Of a stretch of 64,000 bases of DNA, positions 1-9,815 are shown in pieces (position 1 is the first letter of the stretch; every line of letters starts with the position of its first letter). The notes under the pieces were generated by a model. It was not told the DNA's origin and did no database searches. It saw nothing but the letters and a program-made list of their open reading frames with translations. Origin of the DNA: Bacteroidaceae bacterium (lineage in GTDB: Bacteria; Bacteroidota; Bacteroidia; Bacteroidales; Bacteroidaceae); the NCBI GenBank assembly GCA_017938245.1, contig JAGBBX010000018.1, forward strand, positions 1-64,000. The letters run 5' to 3'. Position numbers and translations under genes: made by a program.

Positions 1-1
1 C

Positions 2-3000
2 AGCCATAAGGCGAAGAAAAAGGAGATATTGCGAGACCTCGCTAACTCTATCAATATAGACCGTACTCGTGTAAGAGACGAGGCATTGGCACAACTTGAC
101 TTGTTAGAGCGAAAAAGAAATCTGCTCAATGAATATCAAGAGGAATTGCATACACTTACCTCAGGTCTTAATATATCCATCTATTCTGTCAATGGCAAAT
201 TGGCAAAATTGGAGAATGTTCCAGACGTTATATTCTCAATAGAGGCAACGGATAAAGTAACTGAGTCTGAATTAAATGAGAAAATATATCTTCTTCAAGA
301 ATTTGCTAAGACAGTAGGCAAAAGAAGTGAAGATTATGCAAATAATGTTTGGCGGAACTCATCAGTAAGAATGCTTACTAATGAATTACGACATGACATA
401 GATTCAAATGTATCTCAGTTATTGACACTTCTTAAGGAAGAAGCTGATATATTTGAAGAAACCTGTAGCACATTAGGCATTAAAATTAGACCTTCACAAA
501 AGGGTATTAATACTCTGGTTGAACTACTTGCATTAGTGTCAAAATCTCCACTAATTCCTATAAGATGGATATATGACGACAATATTTCATCACTAAGAGA
601 CGAAGCATATAAATACCAGCAAGACACAAACACTATTCTTAATAGTAAGTCCAAATTGTTAGCTATCTACAATGAAGGCATTTTAGAATTGGATGGCAAA
701 AATATATGTTCTACAATAGAGCAATGCGTGGCAACTTTTTGTAACCTTTTGAATACAGAAAGTAGAAATGATATTGCAATCAAAATCAAGGATAGATTAG
801 AGACCATAAAGGTTGCTTTAGAAAATTTATCTGACATATTTGAGCAAGGGAGAGTTTTGTCTGAGGAACTTGGATGCGACGCTCCATCATCATACGATAA
901 TTTACGAGAGTTATACGATATTGTATCGTTGCTACAAACAAATATTCAACCGTCCGAGCGTTGGTTTGATGATAAGAAATTTGCGAGTATTACCGGCAAC
1001 TTTGAAAAGGACCGGACTTTACACGAATCAGCAGCAAATATAAGGGTTGATATTGAAACGCTATATCATCGTGAAATAATTGAGCAAGACTGCAAAACCA
1101 TCTTACAGAGGTTTAATGCCGAATATTTGCCTTTTGCAAAACTTTTTTCCAAAGATGCGATTGATTTCAGTGATACAACTGCAATATCAAAACTAAAGGA
1201 GTTATCTTCAAAATTACAGGCATTAGAGGAGAAGATATCAAATACGCTGTCAGTAGTTGAGAATATATGTATTCTTTTAGGAATCGATGTGCCTTCTTGC
1301 TTTGTGGCAATGGATGAGGTAATTTGTCTTGCCGAGATAATTTCAAAAGGAATAACTCCGACTGAAAAATGGTTTATTCCTGCTTCATATAATACCATAA
1401 AAGCTTCTTTTGACTCCATTGCCACAGAACACAATGACATCAAAACATTAAGAGATTCTTTGACAAGCATCTTTGATGATGAAATCTTTACAGTGGATTT
1501 ATATCCAATGTTGCAAAGATTTAGAGGTGATTACAGTTCCGCTTTTAAGAGATTTTTCTCATCTGCATATAAAAGAGATCTTGCAGAATTAAAACGCTAT
1601 ATGCGTAGCGGAGATAAATTGTCGTATGATAACTCTTTGCAATATTTAACTCGCATCAAAGAATATGTGGATAAAGTAGGCAAACTTAAAACAGAAGAAT
1701 ATCGAGCGAATTTTGGTGACTATTATGCTGGTTTGGACACAAACTGGGATAATATAACTGAAGCGTTTCTTGTTTTTGATGCGACAACTAAGTATAAGGA
1801 CCTTATTACAAACAAGCTTAAAAGTTCTTGGATACATAGAAGTATTGATATTAGTGCTTTAGTTGAAAAAATCAACTCATATAAGAGCCTGAACCTATCA
1901 GACGACTTGACGAATATCAATATCTATTTAACAAGCAAGTTTGGAAGTAGAGCAACCATCTCTGTTGTTACACAAGAAGTCGTGTCTTTGTATAACAGTA
2001 TTACATCTTTCTGTGAGAAGTTAACAAATGATATTACTGCAATAAATGCTTATGCAAAGTCTGAAAGCGAGGCCTCCATTATTGAGTATAATAACTTGCT
2101 TGTCAAGATTTGTGAACTTCAAAAGATTCTCAAAGATATAGCATTAGATGAAGACACATATAAAAAGTATTCATCAAGATATGGAATATATTATAGGGGA
2201 ATAGACACAGATTGGAACATATGCTATGATACGATTTCAACATATCAAGAGCTTAGAGGTAAGTTCGACAAGATACCAACATTGTTGAGAAATAGGTTGC
2301 TTGATGGGACTATTCCTTCTGCGACTATCAACAGGTATATATCCTCGTTTGAAAGTTGCAATTATAATCAAATATACTCTACATTAAATAGTGAGGTCTC
2401 TTTTGAGGTGAATTGTAGTACTAGCTACGAATACATGACGCAAATTCACACAAAGTTGCAAACTGTCTTTACTCAATTCGATGAATTGTATTGTTGCGTA
2501 TGCTGTATGCGTAAACAATCTGGAGATTATGACACAATCATTGAGGATCTAAAGATATTGATTGAGATTCAAAATCGAGAGAAAGAGTTGCAGTCTATAA
2601 AAACTGCAATTGTCTCAAAGTATGGCAACTATTATAATGAATTAGATACTAATTGGGACAACCTATATTCAGCCTTGCAATTTGCTGATAAATTTAAGGA
2701 CTTCATAACTACATACTCATTGCCACAATCGTTTGTTGAGTCGATATGTACAGATAAAAAGATTGTTGACTATTGCAATGATAGGTATGATGAATTGACG
2801 GGACTTATTCATATACTTGAAACTCCATATGATTGGTTTAAGTCTTTATTCGAGCAGCCTAACACTTTTGATGATTATATCTTCGGGGATTTAATGGATC
2901 GCCTAACTAATTGTCGAAACAAGAAACATCTTTTGGAAGAGTGGGTTGATTATTGTTCAAATAGAGAGAAATGTCAAAAGGCTGGTTTGGGTGCATATAT

Positions 3001-5323
3001 TGCTCAGATTGACAACTCATCCATTAAGGATGAGTATATAGTTGATGCTTATCTTAAGCGTTTCTATCATTTGTGGTTAGATGCTGTATTGCCAAACTTC
3101 CCCGCTGTACAGAATTTCAGAGGTAGAATACAGAATCAAACCATCAATGAGTTCTGTGAACTCGACAAAGGTCAATTCAAAATTGCACAAGCAAGAGTAA
3201 GAGAGCGTGCATTGAGTAGAATCCCTGATTTTAACTCAATAAATGGGGCAAGGGATGAAATTGCCATATTAAAACGAGAACTTAACAAGCAAAGACGATT
3301 GATGCCTTTGCGTAAACTCTTTATGGCAATACCTAATCTGGTGACATCATTACGTCCTTGCTTTATGATGTCGCCTTTGTCGGTGAGTGTATTCCTTGAA
3401 GCACAGAGTTATGACTTTGACTTGGTAATATTTGACGAGGCTTCACAGGTCCACACTGAAGATGCTATTGGTGCAATCATGCGAGGCAAGCAGGTAATTA
3501 TTGTAGGGGACACCAAGCAGTTGCCACCAACCAGCTTCTTCTCAACATCGCTTAATGATGAAGATTTTGATGTAGACTCTGACGATGCTATTGAAGATAA
3601 TGACGCTGGAGCATACGAGTCTATTTTGGATGAAGCTGTATCAGTTTTGCCAGAGCGTAGTTTGAGATGGCACTACCGAAGTCGTCACGAACATCTTATA
3701 GCGTTCTCTAATATCAAGATATACAATAGCCAACTTATCACTTTCCCATCCTCAACCGAAAGTGCACCAGATTGCGGTGTTGAGTATGTTTATGTAAAGG
3801 ATGGTGTATATGACAGAGGTGGTAAGAAGAATAATATTATCGAGGCAAGAAAGGTCGCAGATTTGGTATTTGAGCATTTCAAGAAGCATCCTAATCGCTC
3901 TCTTGGTGTCGTAACATTTAGCGAAGCTCAACAAAATGCTGTTGATGCAGCTATCCGCCAAAAGAGATTACAGAATCCTCGCTTTGACAAGTTCTTTATC
4001 GAGGACAAAGAAGAGCCATTCTTCATTAAGAATCTTGAGAATGTACAGGGCGATGAGCGAGATACAATCATCTTTAGTATTGGTTATGCAAAGGATAGCA
4101 AGGGCATAATGTATATGAACTTCGGACCATTAAGTCGTGAGGGCGGTTATCGCCGACTTAATGTAGCTATTACACGAGCCAAACATAATGTGAAATTAGT
4201 TGGCTCCATTGTGCCGACCGACATCGATTTGGAAAAGGTATCTTCGGAAGGTGTAAAGATGTTGCGTTCATATATTGAGTTTGCTCAACAGGGAATCGTA
4301 GCGTTAGAAAAAGAACTTACCTTTAACTACGATTTGGACTTTGACTCACCATTTGAAGAGGCTGTATATGATTTCTTACAATCCAAGGGTTACAATGTGG
4401 TAACGCAGGTCGGTTGTTCTGGTTTCCGTATTGATATGGCTGTTAAACATCCAACACAAAGCGGTAAATTTGCTATCGGTATAGAATGTGATGGCGCAGC
4501 ATATCACAGTTCTCGAACAGCTCGAGAACGAGATCGTTTGCGTCAGGCAGTGCTTGAGGATATGGGGTGGACTATTTATCGAATCTGGTCAACAGATTGG
4601 ATAAAAGATCAGAAAACAGAAGAGGAGAAACTCATAAATGCGGTTGAAAAGGCACTTGGTCGCGCAGTTATTGAATCTGAGGATGACGATGTTTCCGATA
4701 GTAGCGACAGCAATGCAGATGCAGTGATACCAATTATCGAAATTGAGGAGAAGATTGAACCATCAGAGATTGCTGATAAAGGTTATGGGTTTGATTTGTA
4801 TAAGCGTGCATATCCCCTAAACATTATTGATGAAGACGGAAACATAAGAGAGGGATATGACATAGCTTGGGACATCATATCATTGGAACAACCTATTCAT
4901 TTTGAAGAGTTGTGTAGGCGTATTGCTCCTGCGTATGGTCGTCAAAAAGCCACCTCTGTTGTTCGTGATGAAGTAAAATGCATCTTCCGAAATCACCTAA
5001 AAGGAATGATAATAGAGGATAAGAATGAGTTCGTGAGAATAAAAGACTTTGCAGATGTAAAGGTGCGTATCCCTAATCCAGATGATGATTATTTGCGTCC
5101 TATTACATATATCTGCGATGAAGAGTTGGCTTTAGCAATGAAGACGATTGCTCTGCATAGTTTTGGTATAACTCCTGACGATTTATTTATCGTTACAGCC
5201 CGTGAGTTTGGCTTTAAGCGTACAGGAGAGAATATCATATACTCACTTCGCAAAGTATACCAGCAGATGCTAAAGAACGGAGAAGTTACAGAGGTAGATG
5301 GCAAGGTACAAGTTGTGCCATAA
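2..5323 (+). CDS. SF1 helicase with C-terminal Vsr-type nuclease and DUF3320 (5' truncated by window)
   Basis: The frame is open from base 2, so the true start and the Walker A half lie outside the window; at least 1,773 residues remain. Counting from the TTG at 29, helicase motif II (DEASQ) is near residue 1136, motif III (VGDTKQLPP) near 1160, the QGDER motif V near 1345 and motif VI (VAITRAK) near 1380. Residues about 1440-1530 look like a Vsr/DUF559-like PD-(D/E)XK nuclease (FEEAVYDFL, IDMAV, IGIECDGAAYH), and about 1590-1764 match DUF3320. The roughly 1,100 residues before motif II are helical and carry repeated motifs. This is the architecture of the DUF4011/helicase/Vsr/DUF3320 giants, some of which are reported in anti-phage systems. 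It probably unwinds and cuts nucleic acid. It is AT-rich and lies 15 nt before the next gene, probably one operon. The DUF4011 part cannot be seen here. Confidence 0.88.
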   Translation, partial: SHKAKKKEILRDLANSINIDRTRVRDEALAQLDLLERKRNLLNEYQEELHTLTSGLNISIYSVNGKLAKLENVPDVIFSIEATDKVTESELNEKIYLLQEFAKTVGKRSEDYANNVWRNSSVRMLTNELRHDIDSNVSQLLTLLKEEADIFEETCSTLGIKIRPSQKGINTLVELLALVSKSPLIPIRWIYDDNISSLRDEAYKYQQDTNTILNSKSKLLAIYNEGILELDGKNICSTIEQCVATFCNLLNTESRNDIAIKIKDRLETIKVALENLSDIFEQGRVLSEELGCDAPSSYDNLRELYDIVSLLQTNIQPSERWFDDKKFASITGNFEKDRTLHESAANIRVDIETLYHREIIEQDCKTILQRFNAEYLPFAKLFSKDAIDFSDTTAISKLKELSSKLQALEEKISNTLSVVENICILLGIDVPSCFVAMDEVICLAEIISKGITPTEKWFIPASYNTIKASFDSIATEHNDIKTLRDSLTSIFDDEIFTVDLYPMLQRFRGDYSSAFKRFFSSAYKRDLAELKRYMRSGDKLSYDNSLQYLTRIKEYVDKVGKLKTEEYRANFGDYYAGLDTNWDNITEAFLVFDATTKYKDLITNKLKSSWIHRSIDISALVEKINSYKSLNLSDDLTNINIYLTSKFGSRATISVVTQEVVSLYNSITSFCEKLTNDITAINAYAKSESEASIIEYNNLLVKICELQKILKDIALDEDTYKKYSSRYGIYYRGIDTDWNICYDTISTYQELRGKFDKIPTLLRNRLLDGTIPSATINRYISSFESCNYNQIYSTLNSEVSFEVNCSTSYEYMTQIHTKLQTVFTQFDELYCCVCCMRKQSGDYDTIIEDLKILIEIQNREKELQSIKTAIVSKYGNYYNELDTNWDNLYSALQFADKFKDFITTYSLPQSFVESICTDKKIVDYCNDRYDELTGLIHILETPYDWFKSLFEQPNTFDDYIFGDLMDRLTNCRNKKHLLEEWVDYCSNREKCQKAGLGAYIAQIDNSSIKDEYIVDAYLKRFYHLWLDAVLPNFPAVQNFRGRIQNQTINEFCELDKGQFKIAQARVRERALSRIPDFNSINGARDEIAILKRELNKQRRLMPLRKLFMAIPNLVTSLRPCFMMSPLSVSVFLEAQSYDFDLVIFDEASQVHTEDAIGAIMRGKQVIIVGDTKQLPPTSFFSTSLNDEDFDVDSDDAIEDNDAGAYESILDEAVSVLPERSLRWHYRSRHEHLIAFSNIKIYNSQLITFPSSTESAPDCGVEYVYVKDGVYDRGGKKNNIIEARKVADLVFEHFKKHPNRSLGVVTFSEAQQNAVDAAIRQKRLQNPRFDKFFIEDKEEPFFIKNLENVQGDERDTIIFSIGYAKDSKGIMYMNFGPLSREGGYRRLNVAITRAKHNVKLVGSIVPTDIDLEKVSSEGVKMLRSYIEFAQQGIVALEKELTFNYDLDFDSPFEEAVYDFLQSKGYNVVTQVGCSGFRIDMAVKHPTQSGKFAIGIECDGAAYHSSRTARERDRLRQAVLEDMGWTIYRIWSTDWIKDQKTEEEKLINAVEKALGRAVIESEDDDVSDSSDSNADAVIPIIEIEEKIEPSEIADKGYGFDLYKRAYPLNIIDEDGNIREGYDIAWDIISLEQPIHFEELCRRIAPAYGRQKATSVVRDEVKCIFRNHLKGMIIEDKNEFVRIKDFADVKVRIPNPDDDYLRPITYICDEELALAMKTIALHSFGITPDDLFIVTAREFGFKRTGENIIYSLRKVYQQMLKNGEVTEVDGKVQVVP

Positions 5324-5338
5324 TAATAAGATGACAGT

Positions 5339-6106
5339 ATGAGTACGCAAAGGAATAATAAAGTTGATGAGGTTGGGAAAGCACTGATGAAGTGTCTAAC
5401 AATGCAAGTTCATCTACAAAAGAAAGTGTATAAATACCTCACTTATGAAAGTGGGTTGCTTATGCTTGAAAACTCAAATATCCAATTTACAAGAGCAAGT
5501 AAGTTGAATGATTCTATTGATTGCCACATAGACAAGGTTGATTATAGTGAAATATATAAATCTGCACAAGGTTTTATTGATATTGATATCATAAATAAAA
5601 AGAAAGAACAAGAAAAGGATTTATTTAACAGTATTGGTATTTGTAGTTTGGGTAAAACTTCTAACAATGAAACCCTTTGGGAAAGATATACAAGAGTAGA
5701 AGGCAAGGAGTCAGGCATGTGCATCGAATTAGATACGCAAGCAACTATTAAACATTTTATACAAGAAGATAAGCCGAAATATGGTTTTATCGTATTACCT
5801 GTTAATTATGTACAGAAAGTAGAACAATCTATTAATCGGGAATATTTATCTGCCGGAGGTAATTACAACTTACTTTTTTGGAGTAAATTACTAGCAACGA
5901 AATATGCTCCAAAGTGGAAAGACGAGCAAGAAATGCGTTTTGTTTTAGTAGATGGTATAGGAAATAACGATTATTTTCGGGAAATTATCCCGACATCTTG
6001 CATAACAAAAATTACATTAGGGAAAGACATTAATAGTGAGCAGATTGAAACAATAAAACAAATTATTGAAAATAAATATACGAATATTTCCATAGAATAT
6101 AGGTAA
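5339..6106 (+). CDS. DUF2971 family protein
   Basis: 255 residues without a signal peptide or membrane segment. The order of motifs fits DUF2971: an N-terminal KYLTYESGLLML, then FTRASKLNDSID, IGICSLGKTSNNETLWERYT, a GMCIELD segment, and a C-terminal KWKDEQEMRFVL followed by ITKITLGKDI. The family has no established biochemical function; members are often found in variable islands and near defence genes. It starts 15 nt after the helicase-nuclease gene and ends 41 nt before the FRG gene, on the same strand, so the three are probably co-transcribed. AT-rich codon use (many AAA, ATA, TTA codons) matches its neighbours and differs from the core genes to the right. Family assignment is from motif recall, not a search. 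Confidence 0.78.
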   Translation: MSTQRNNKVDEVGKALMKCLTMQVHLQKKVYKYLTYESGLLMLENSNIQFTRASKLNDSIDCHIDKVDYSEIYKSAQGFIDIDIINKKKEQEKDLFNSIGICSLGKTSNNETLWERYTRVEGKESGMCIELDTQATIKHFIQEDKPKYGFIVLPVNYVQKVEQSINREYLSAGGNYNLLFWSKLLATKYAPKWKDEQEMRFVLVDGIGNNDYFREIIPTSCITKITLGKDINSEQIETIKQIIENKYTNISIEYR

Positions 6107-6147
6107 TAATATGTAAGATTGTTAAATTTAATTGTTTTAAAGATAAT

Positions 6148-7956
6148 ATGGAAACGTCAATAAAAGGTTGGAGATACATTACTACAATTTTTCACTATTT
6201 AGAGCAAGAGCAAAAGACTATGCCTAAAAGTATATTGGAACCACATTATATATTTAGAGGTATCAGTAAACGCTATTTTACATCATCTGCTTTATTTAAG
6301 AGTAAAGAAGAATACGATATAAAATATGAAGAAATCAAAAAAAATCTTGCAAAAAACAATAACACGACTGATTATAATGAAGTGATTAATGAGTGCTCTA
6401 AAGATATATTCCCTGAATATATACGTTCTGGTGCTTCTGTTAGACTAAAAAATATGAAGTATCGTACATATAATGATTATATAAACTATCACAAATCATT
6501 GATTCATGATGCGAAAAAACGGTTTCCTGTAAAGTATCATAATTTAACAGATATTGAGATTTTAGCAGACATACAACATAAAGGAGGAGCCACATGTCTG
6601 GTTGATTTCAGTAACAATTTTCTGACATCACTATGGTTTGCTGTTCAAAATGACTTTGAAGATATTGGCTATTTATTTTGCTATGATATACATAAAGATA
6701 TGATAGAAATGGACCATCTTTCATGTCTTGGAGCACAAAAGGAAAAACTAGAAATCCATGAATTATTATATGATACGACAAAAAGCACGAATTATGATGG
6801 AGATAGTACATATAAGTTTTGGTTATGGAAACCTTCAAATTTGAATGCAAGAATCGCTCGACAAGATAGTGTTTTTATTTTGGGATTAGAGCCATTCTGT
6901 ATATCGGAACATAAAGTTATTGTAATACCAATTCCTCCTCTTTGGAAGCCATACATTCTTCAAACTCTTAAAAAATTCTTTGGTATTACTGCAGAGAGTG
7001 TATATTGTGATGATTATGGACTGGCAACATCTAATTCAAAATTAAACTATTATAATAAAACAATTGATACTGTTTTTTCATATGATATATTCAATGATAA
7101 AATTCAAAATACTCAATTTAGTTTTGCTGGATTCCAAAATGGTATGTCATGCCTATTAAACGAGCAGTATAAGGTAGCATTAAAATTCTTTTTGGAGTAT
7201 GAATCATCGTCACATCGATATTTATCAACCGTATTGAAGGATAAGATTTGCATAGATACCATAAGTTATAGTATAGATTGTAATACAGTTAAAAATTTAA
7301 TTGATATTGAATTGCATTTTTCCAAAGCTATTTGCTATAAAAATATGAATCAACGAGAGGCTGCCATATATGAGTATGAGTTAGCATTAAACATATACAC
7401 AAATAAAGATAAGCTAGAAAATGCTCATATGAAAAATAAATTGTATAAGATTTTAAATGACTACATTGATTTGTTATATGACAAAGAGGATTTTGATGGA
7501 ATAATAAACGCAATAGATGAATATATGAATAAGTTCTTAAATGATGACAATAAGCATTTATATTTCATACAAACAATGAAAAATGAGATTGTATTATTAA
7601 AAATGCTAAAATATAAATCATTTAAGCCAGAAAATATTAATGTTAACAATGCACCTCAACCACTGTATAATATGTTAAATCTGTATTTTAAATTAATTGC
7701 ATATATAGGTGCTGAGTTAAATGATGAAGCTGTATATGTCAAGAAAAGATACGAAGAAATGATAAATATTGCATATTCCTCTAGTGAAGAGTATTTCCTA
7801 AATAAAACAAAATGGAATCTCAAAGATATAGAATGTGCTATAAATAAGTATTATAAAGATGATCATACGAAATTGTTAGTCTTTAATAAATTAACCCTGA
7901 AATTAAAATGGACTATTGATTATATAAATAGTAAACATTCAATAGCATCATATTAG
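6148..7956 (+). CDS. FRG-domain protein with TPR-like C-terminal half
   Basis: 602 residues. The name-giving F-R-G motif is present near residue 35 (HYIFRGISKRY), followed at about residues 130-170 by the second conserved block (QHKGGATCLVDFSNNFLTSL), where LVDFS and a following WFAVQ are typical of FRG domains. Residues about 330-600 are helical, with TPR-like spacing (ALKFFLEYE, SKAICYKNMNQREAAIYEYELALNIY). FRG domains have no proven activity, but they recur in mobile islands beside defence genes. The gene is the last of the three-gene AT-rich unit and is followed by a strong hairpin terminator at 8029-8079. I infer a sensor or effector role in the island; the sequence does not prove it. 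Confidence 0.75.
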   Translation: METSIKGWRYITTIFHYLEQEQKTMPKSILEPHYIFRGISKRYFTSSALFKSKEEYDIKYEEIKKNLAKNNNTTDYNEVINECSKDIFPEYIRSGASVRLKNMKYRTYNDYINYHKSLIHDAKKRFPVKYHNLTDIEILADIQHKGGATCLVDFSNNFLTSLWFAVQNDFEDIGYLFCYDIHKDMIEMDHLSCLGAQKEKLEIHELLYDTTKSTNYDGDSTYKFWLWKPSNLNARIARQDSVFILGLEPFCISEHKVIVIPIPPLWKPYILQTLKKFFGITAESVYCDDYGLATSNSKLNYYNKTIDTVFSYDIFNDKIQNTQFSFAGFQNGMSCLLNEQYKVALKFFLEYESSSHRYLSTVLKDKICIDTISYSIDCNTVKNLIDIELHFSKAICYKNMNQREAAIYEYELALNIYTNKDKLENAHMKNKLYKILNDYIDLLYDKEDFDGIINAIDEYMNKFLNDDNKHLYFIQTMKNEIVLLKMLKYKSFKPENINVNNAPQPLYNMLNLYFKLIAYIGAELNDEAVYVKKRYEEMINIAYSSSEEYFLNKTKWNLKDIECAINKYYKDDHTKLLVFNKLTLKLKWTIDYINSKHSIASY

Positions 7957-8028
7957 ATTTAAACTATCAAATATCTAAAAAATATACTCATTGACAACAT
8001 GGAGTAGAATAAGTATAAAAATATTTTT

Positions 8029-8079
8029 AGCGAGCAACTGAATTATATATATGATATATTTTAGATGCTCGCTTTTTCT
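8029..8079 (+). terminator. terminator of the island operon
   Basis: An 8-bp perfect stem (AGCGAGCA at 8029-8036 with TGCTCGCT at 8066-8073) is followed by TTTTTCTT. The loop is long but is itself self-complementary (ATATATATGATATAT), so the structure can extend. It lies 72 nt after the FRG gene. Confidence 0.6.
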
Positions 8080-8092
8080 TATCTAATTTTTT

Positions 8093-8274
8093 GGCTTATT
8101 GGTCAAAATTAGTAGATAATTTAGATGTGTTTACCCAAATGAAAGTCTTGTTATACAAGACTTTGCACCGAGCATTTTATGCGCGTTTTAATTGCTCAAA
8201 TAACATAGTCGCTGTAATCAATTACTCGTCAATACAATACAGGGATTTTATCTACTAATTTTAACCAATAAGCC
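8093..8274. repeat. 182-bp element bounded by 27-bp inverted repeats
   Basis: The arms 8093-8119 and 8248-8274 are reverse complements at 26 of 27 positions (arm begins GGCTTATTGGT). The interior has a perfect 9-bp stem with a 5-nt loop (AAAGTCTTG at 8142-8150 with CAAGACTTT at 8156-8164) and a weaker GAGCA/TGCTC stem (8170-8174, 8193-8197). Both outer flanks are T-runs. It could be a small non-autonomous element, a recombination site of the island, or a structured transcript. No ORF of note lies inside. Confidence 0.7.
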
Positions 8275-8356
8275 GTTTTTTTTATACCTTTGCAAAAAGT
8301 TTAAGCGTTCTTTTCAATAATGCAGAATAAGACAGATAAGGAAACTTTGCTCGTTT

Positions 8357-9454
8357 CTAAATCGTTACCTGTCGTAAATTCAAATTCTGTAAGTCGTTTG
8401 TTTTCAGCGAGAAAAAAGAAATACTATATCTTAAACAGTGGAATGTTACAGGCTTATTCAGCCCCAATCGCACCTCAATCATATGCAGGCTATCATTCGC
8501 TTTTTGGTTGCTTATTTTGGGGAGCCTGAAATTGTACCTTTTCAATACTTCCATTGCAGGTGGTAGTATGGGGGTGAAAAAATTAGTACCTGTTTTCAGT
8601 CGAGAGCCGTCAATATAAAATAGGTCGTCTATTTGCTCCGTCATCGTAAAGAAATCAAAGTCCTGTGTATCACAAAAGGCAAGTCCTGTATATGATGCAA
8701 AGATGAAGAGGTCGCGTACACGGGCTTCTCTTTGGGGAAGTTCAATTTCTCGCATTTTCTTCAGTTCAATTTCCGATAGAGGCCTGCGCTCTTTGCATTT
8801 ACCGCGAGGGAACTTTACAATGTCGTAGGGGTCTTTATCTATAAGTCCTCTTTCATAAGCAAGTCTAACGTATAGTTTTACTCTTTTATGATAGTTATAA
8901 ACCGCTACATCTGTCCTTGTTCCGTCTTCTCTCAACCACAAATCAAACTCCTTCAGCTTCTTAACGGTGAGGTCGGCCATAGTAATTATTCCTCCCCACC
9001 TTTTTAGGGCATCTACGGCAACATATTTTTGCCGTTTTGTGCTTTCTCTGCTTTTCTCAACTTCAATGGCCTTTTGCATGAACTCTATAAAATTGTTGTT
9101 AGAGCCATTATTGGATTTTTCTTCCTTGACCTTTTCTGCTGTTCTTGTCTCTACTCCGATATGCTTGTTGAAATTATCAACTGTCATATCTTCGCCAAGA
9201 AGTTCCATAGCACTTACTATCTTCTGATAGTTTGCGATTTCCCTCTTTAAGAATGGGGCATCTTTGTAAACTTCCCATTCTTCGGGAGTCATTGAGTCTA
9301 CGATGATTTTCTTTACCGCAAGTCGGGATAGTTGAATTATGATTTCAACATTGCCCTTACCTGTTGCTTCAACTCTCTTTCTTCGGTCAAAGACCACTCT
9401 TACATTTGTTGCCATAGTCGTAATTTTTTTTTGCGAACAGGTGAGAAATGACAA
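8357..9454 (-). pseudogene. tyrosine recombinase (island integrase), C-terminally truncated
   Basis: 365 residues. The N-terminus (MATNVRVVFDRRKRVEATGKG, the likely true start about 14 codons inside the frame, near 9412) is the arm-binding domain of Bacteroidota integrases. A SAM-like core-binding domain follows at about 110-220, then a catalytic domain with ASYTGLAFCD, an RLKTGTNFFTPILP block and FHCLR. After FHCLR the expected HTFAT, the GH motif and the tyrosine nucleophile are missing. The frame instead runs 25 residues into unrelated sequence (near 8425) and stops. The protein should be unable to recombine DNA. The first catalytic Arg is Ala here, as in many Bacteroidota relatives. It faces the tRNA-Arg gene, as expected for an island integrase. 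Confidence 0.8.
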
Positions 9455-9527
9455 GGGAACTGTTAATTATTCTTAAAAATGCATTGGCTCTACGATTATG
9501 GCTGAATTTTCGTGAAAGTTGGCAAAC

Positions 9528-9610
9528 TTGGTTTGCATTTTAGGCAGGTTGGTTTGCACTTGGTTTGCATTTTTTGTCTTTTTCAGTCTTTTTTTGTCTT
9601 TCTCTGTCTG
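9528..9610. repeat. phased direct repeats next to the tRNA, candidate integrase arm sites
   Basis: TTGGTTTGCA occurs at 9528-9537, 9549-9558 and 9560-9569, with offsets of 21 and 11 bp. Directly after it GTCT occurs at 9576, 9586, 9596 and 9606, an exact 10-bp period in a T-rich run. Positions near whole helical turns between an integrase gene and a tRNA 3' end suit arm-type integrase or excisionase binding sites (inference). Confidence 0.55.
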
Positions 9611-9741
9611 CTCAATAGTTAAACAAAAAATAAATTTAAGTTACGGCTATCTAACAAATAAACTATTGATATTCCTTTAATTACCTCGTTTTAAGCATAT
9701 AAAAAAAGGAAAGTAAGATAAATAACTTACTTTCCCCTTTG

Positions 9742-9815
<74 letters not shown>

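Larger units (their letters stand above)
7957..8356. other. gene-free stretch between FRG gene and integrase remnant
   Basis: This 400-nt stretch holds the terminator at 8029-8079, the 27-bp inverted-repeat element at 8093-8274, and a Bacteroidota-type minus-7 box (TATACCTTTGC, 8283-8293) reading rightward. That box leads into a 69-codon reading frame that runs antisense into the broken end of the integrase gene. I regard it as the start of a lost gene, not a functional CDS. Confidence 0.5.

Noticed and set aside
8320..8529. 69-codon frame on the plus strand with a promoter-like sequence upstream
   Set aside because: It runs antisense through the broken end of the integrase and has no recognisable domain; best explained as the start of a lost gene.
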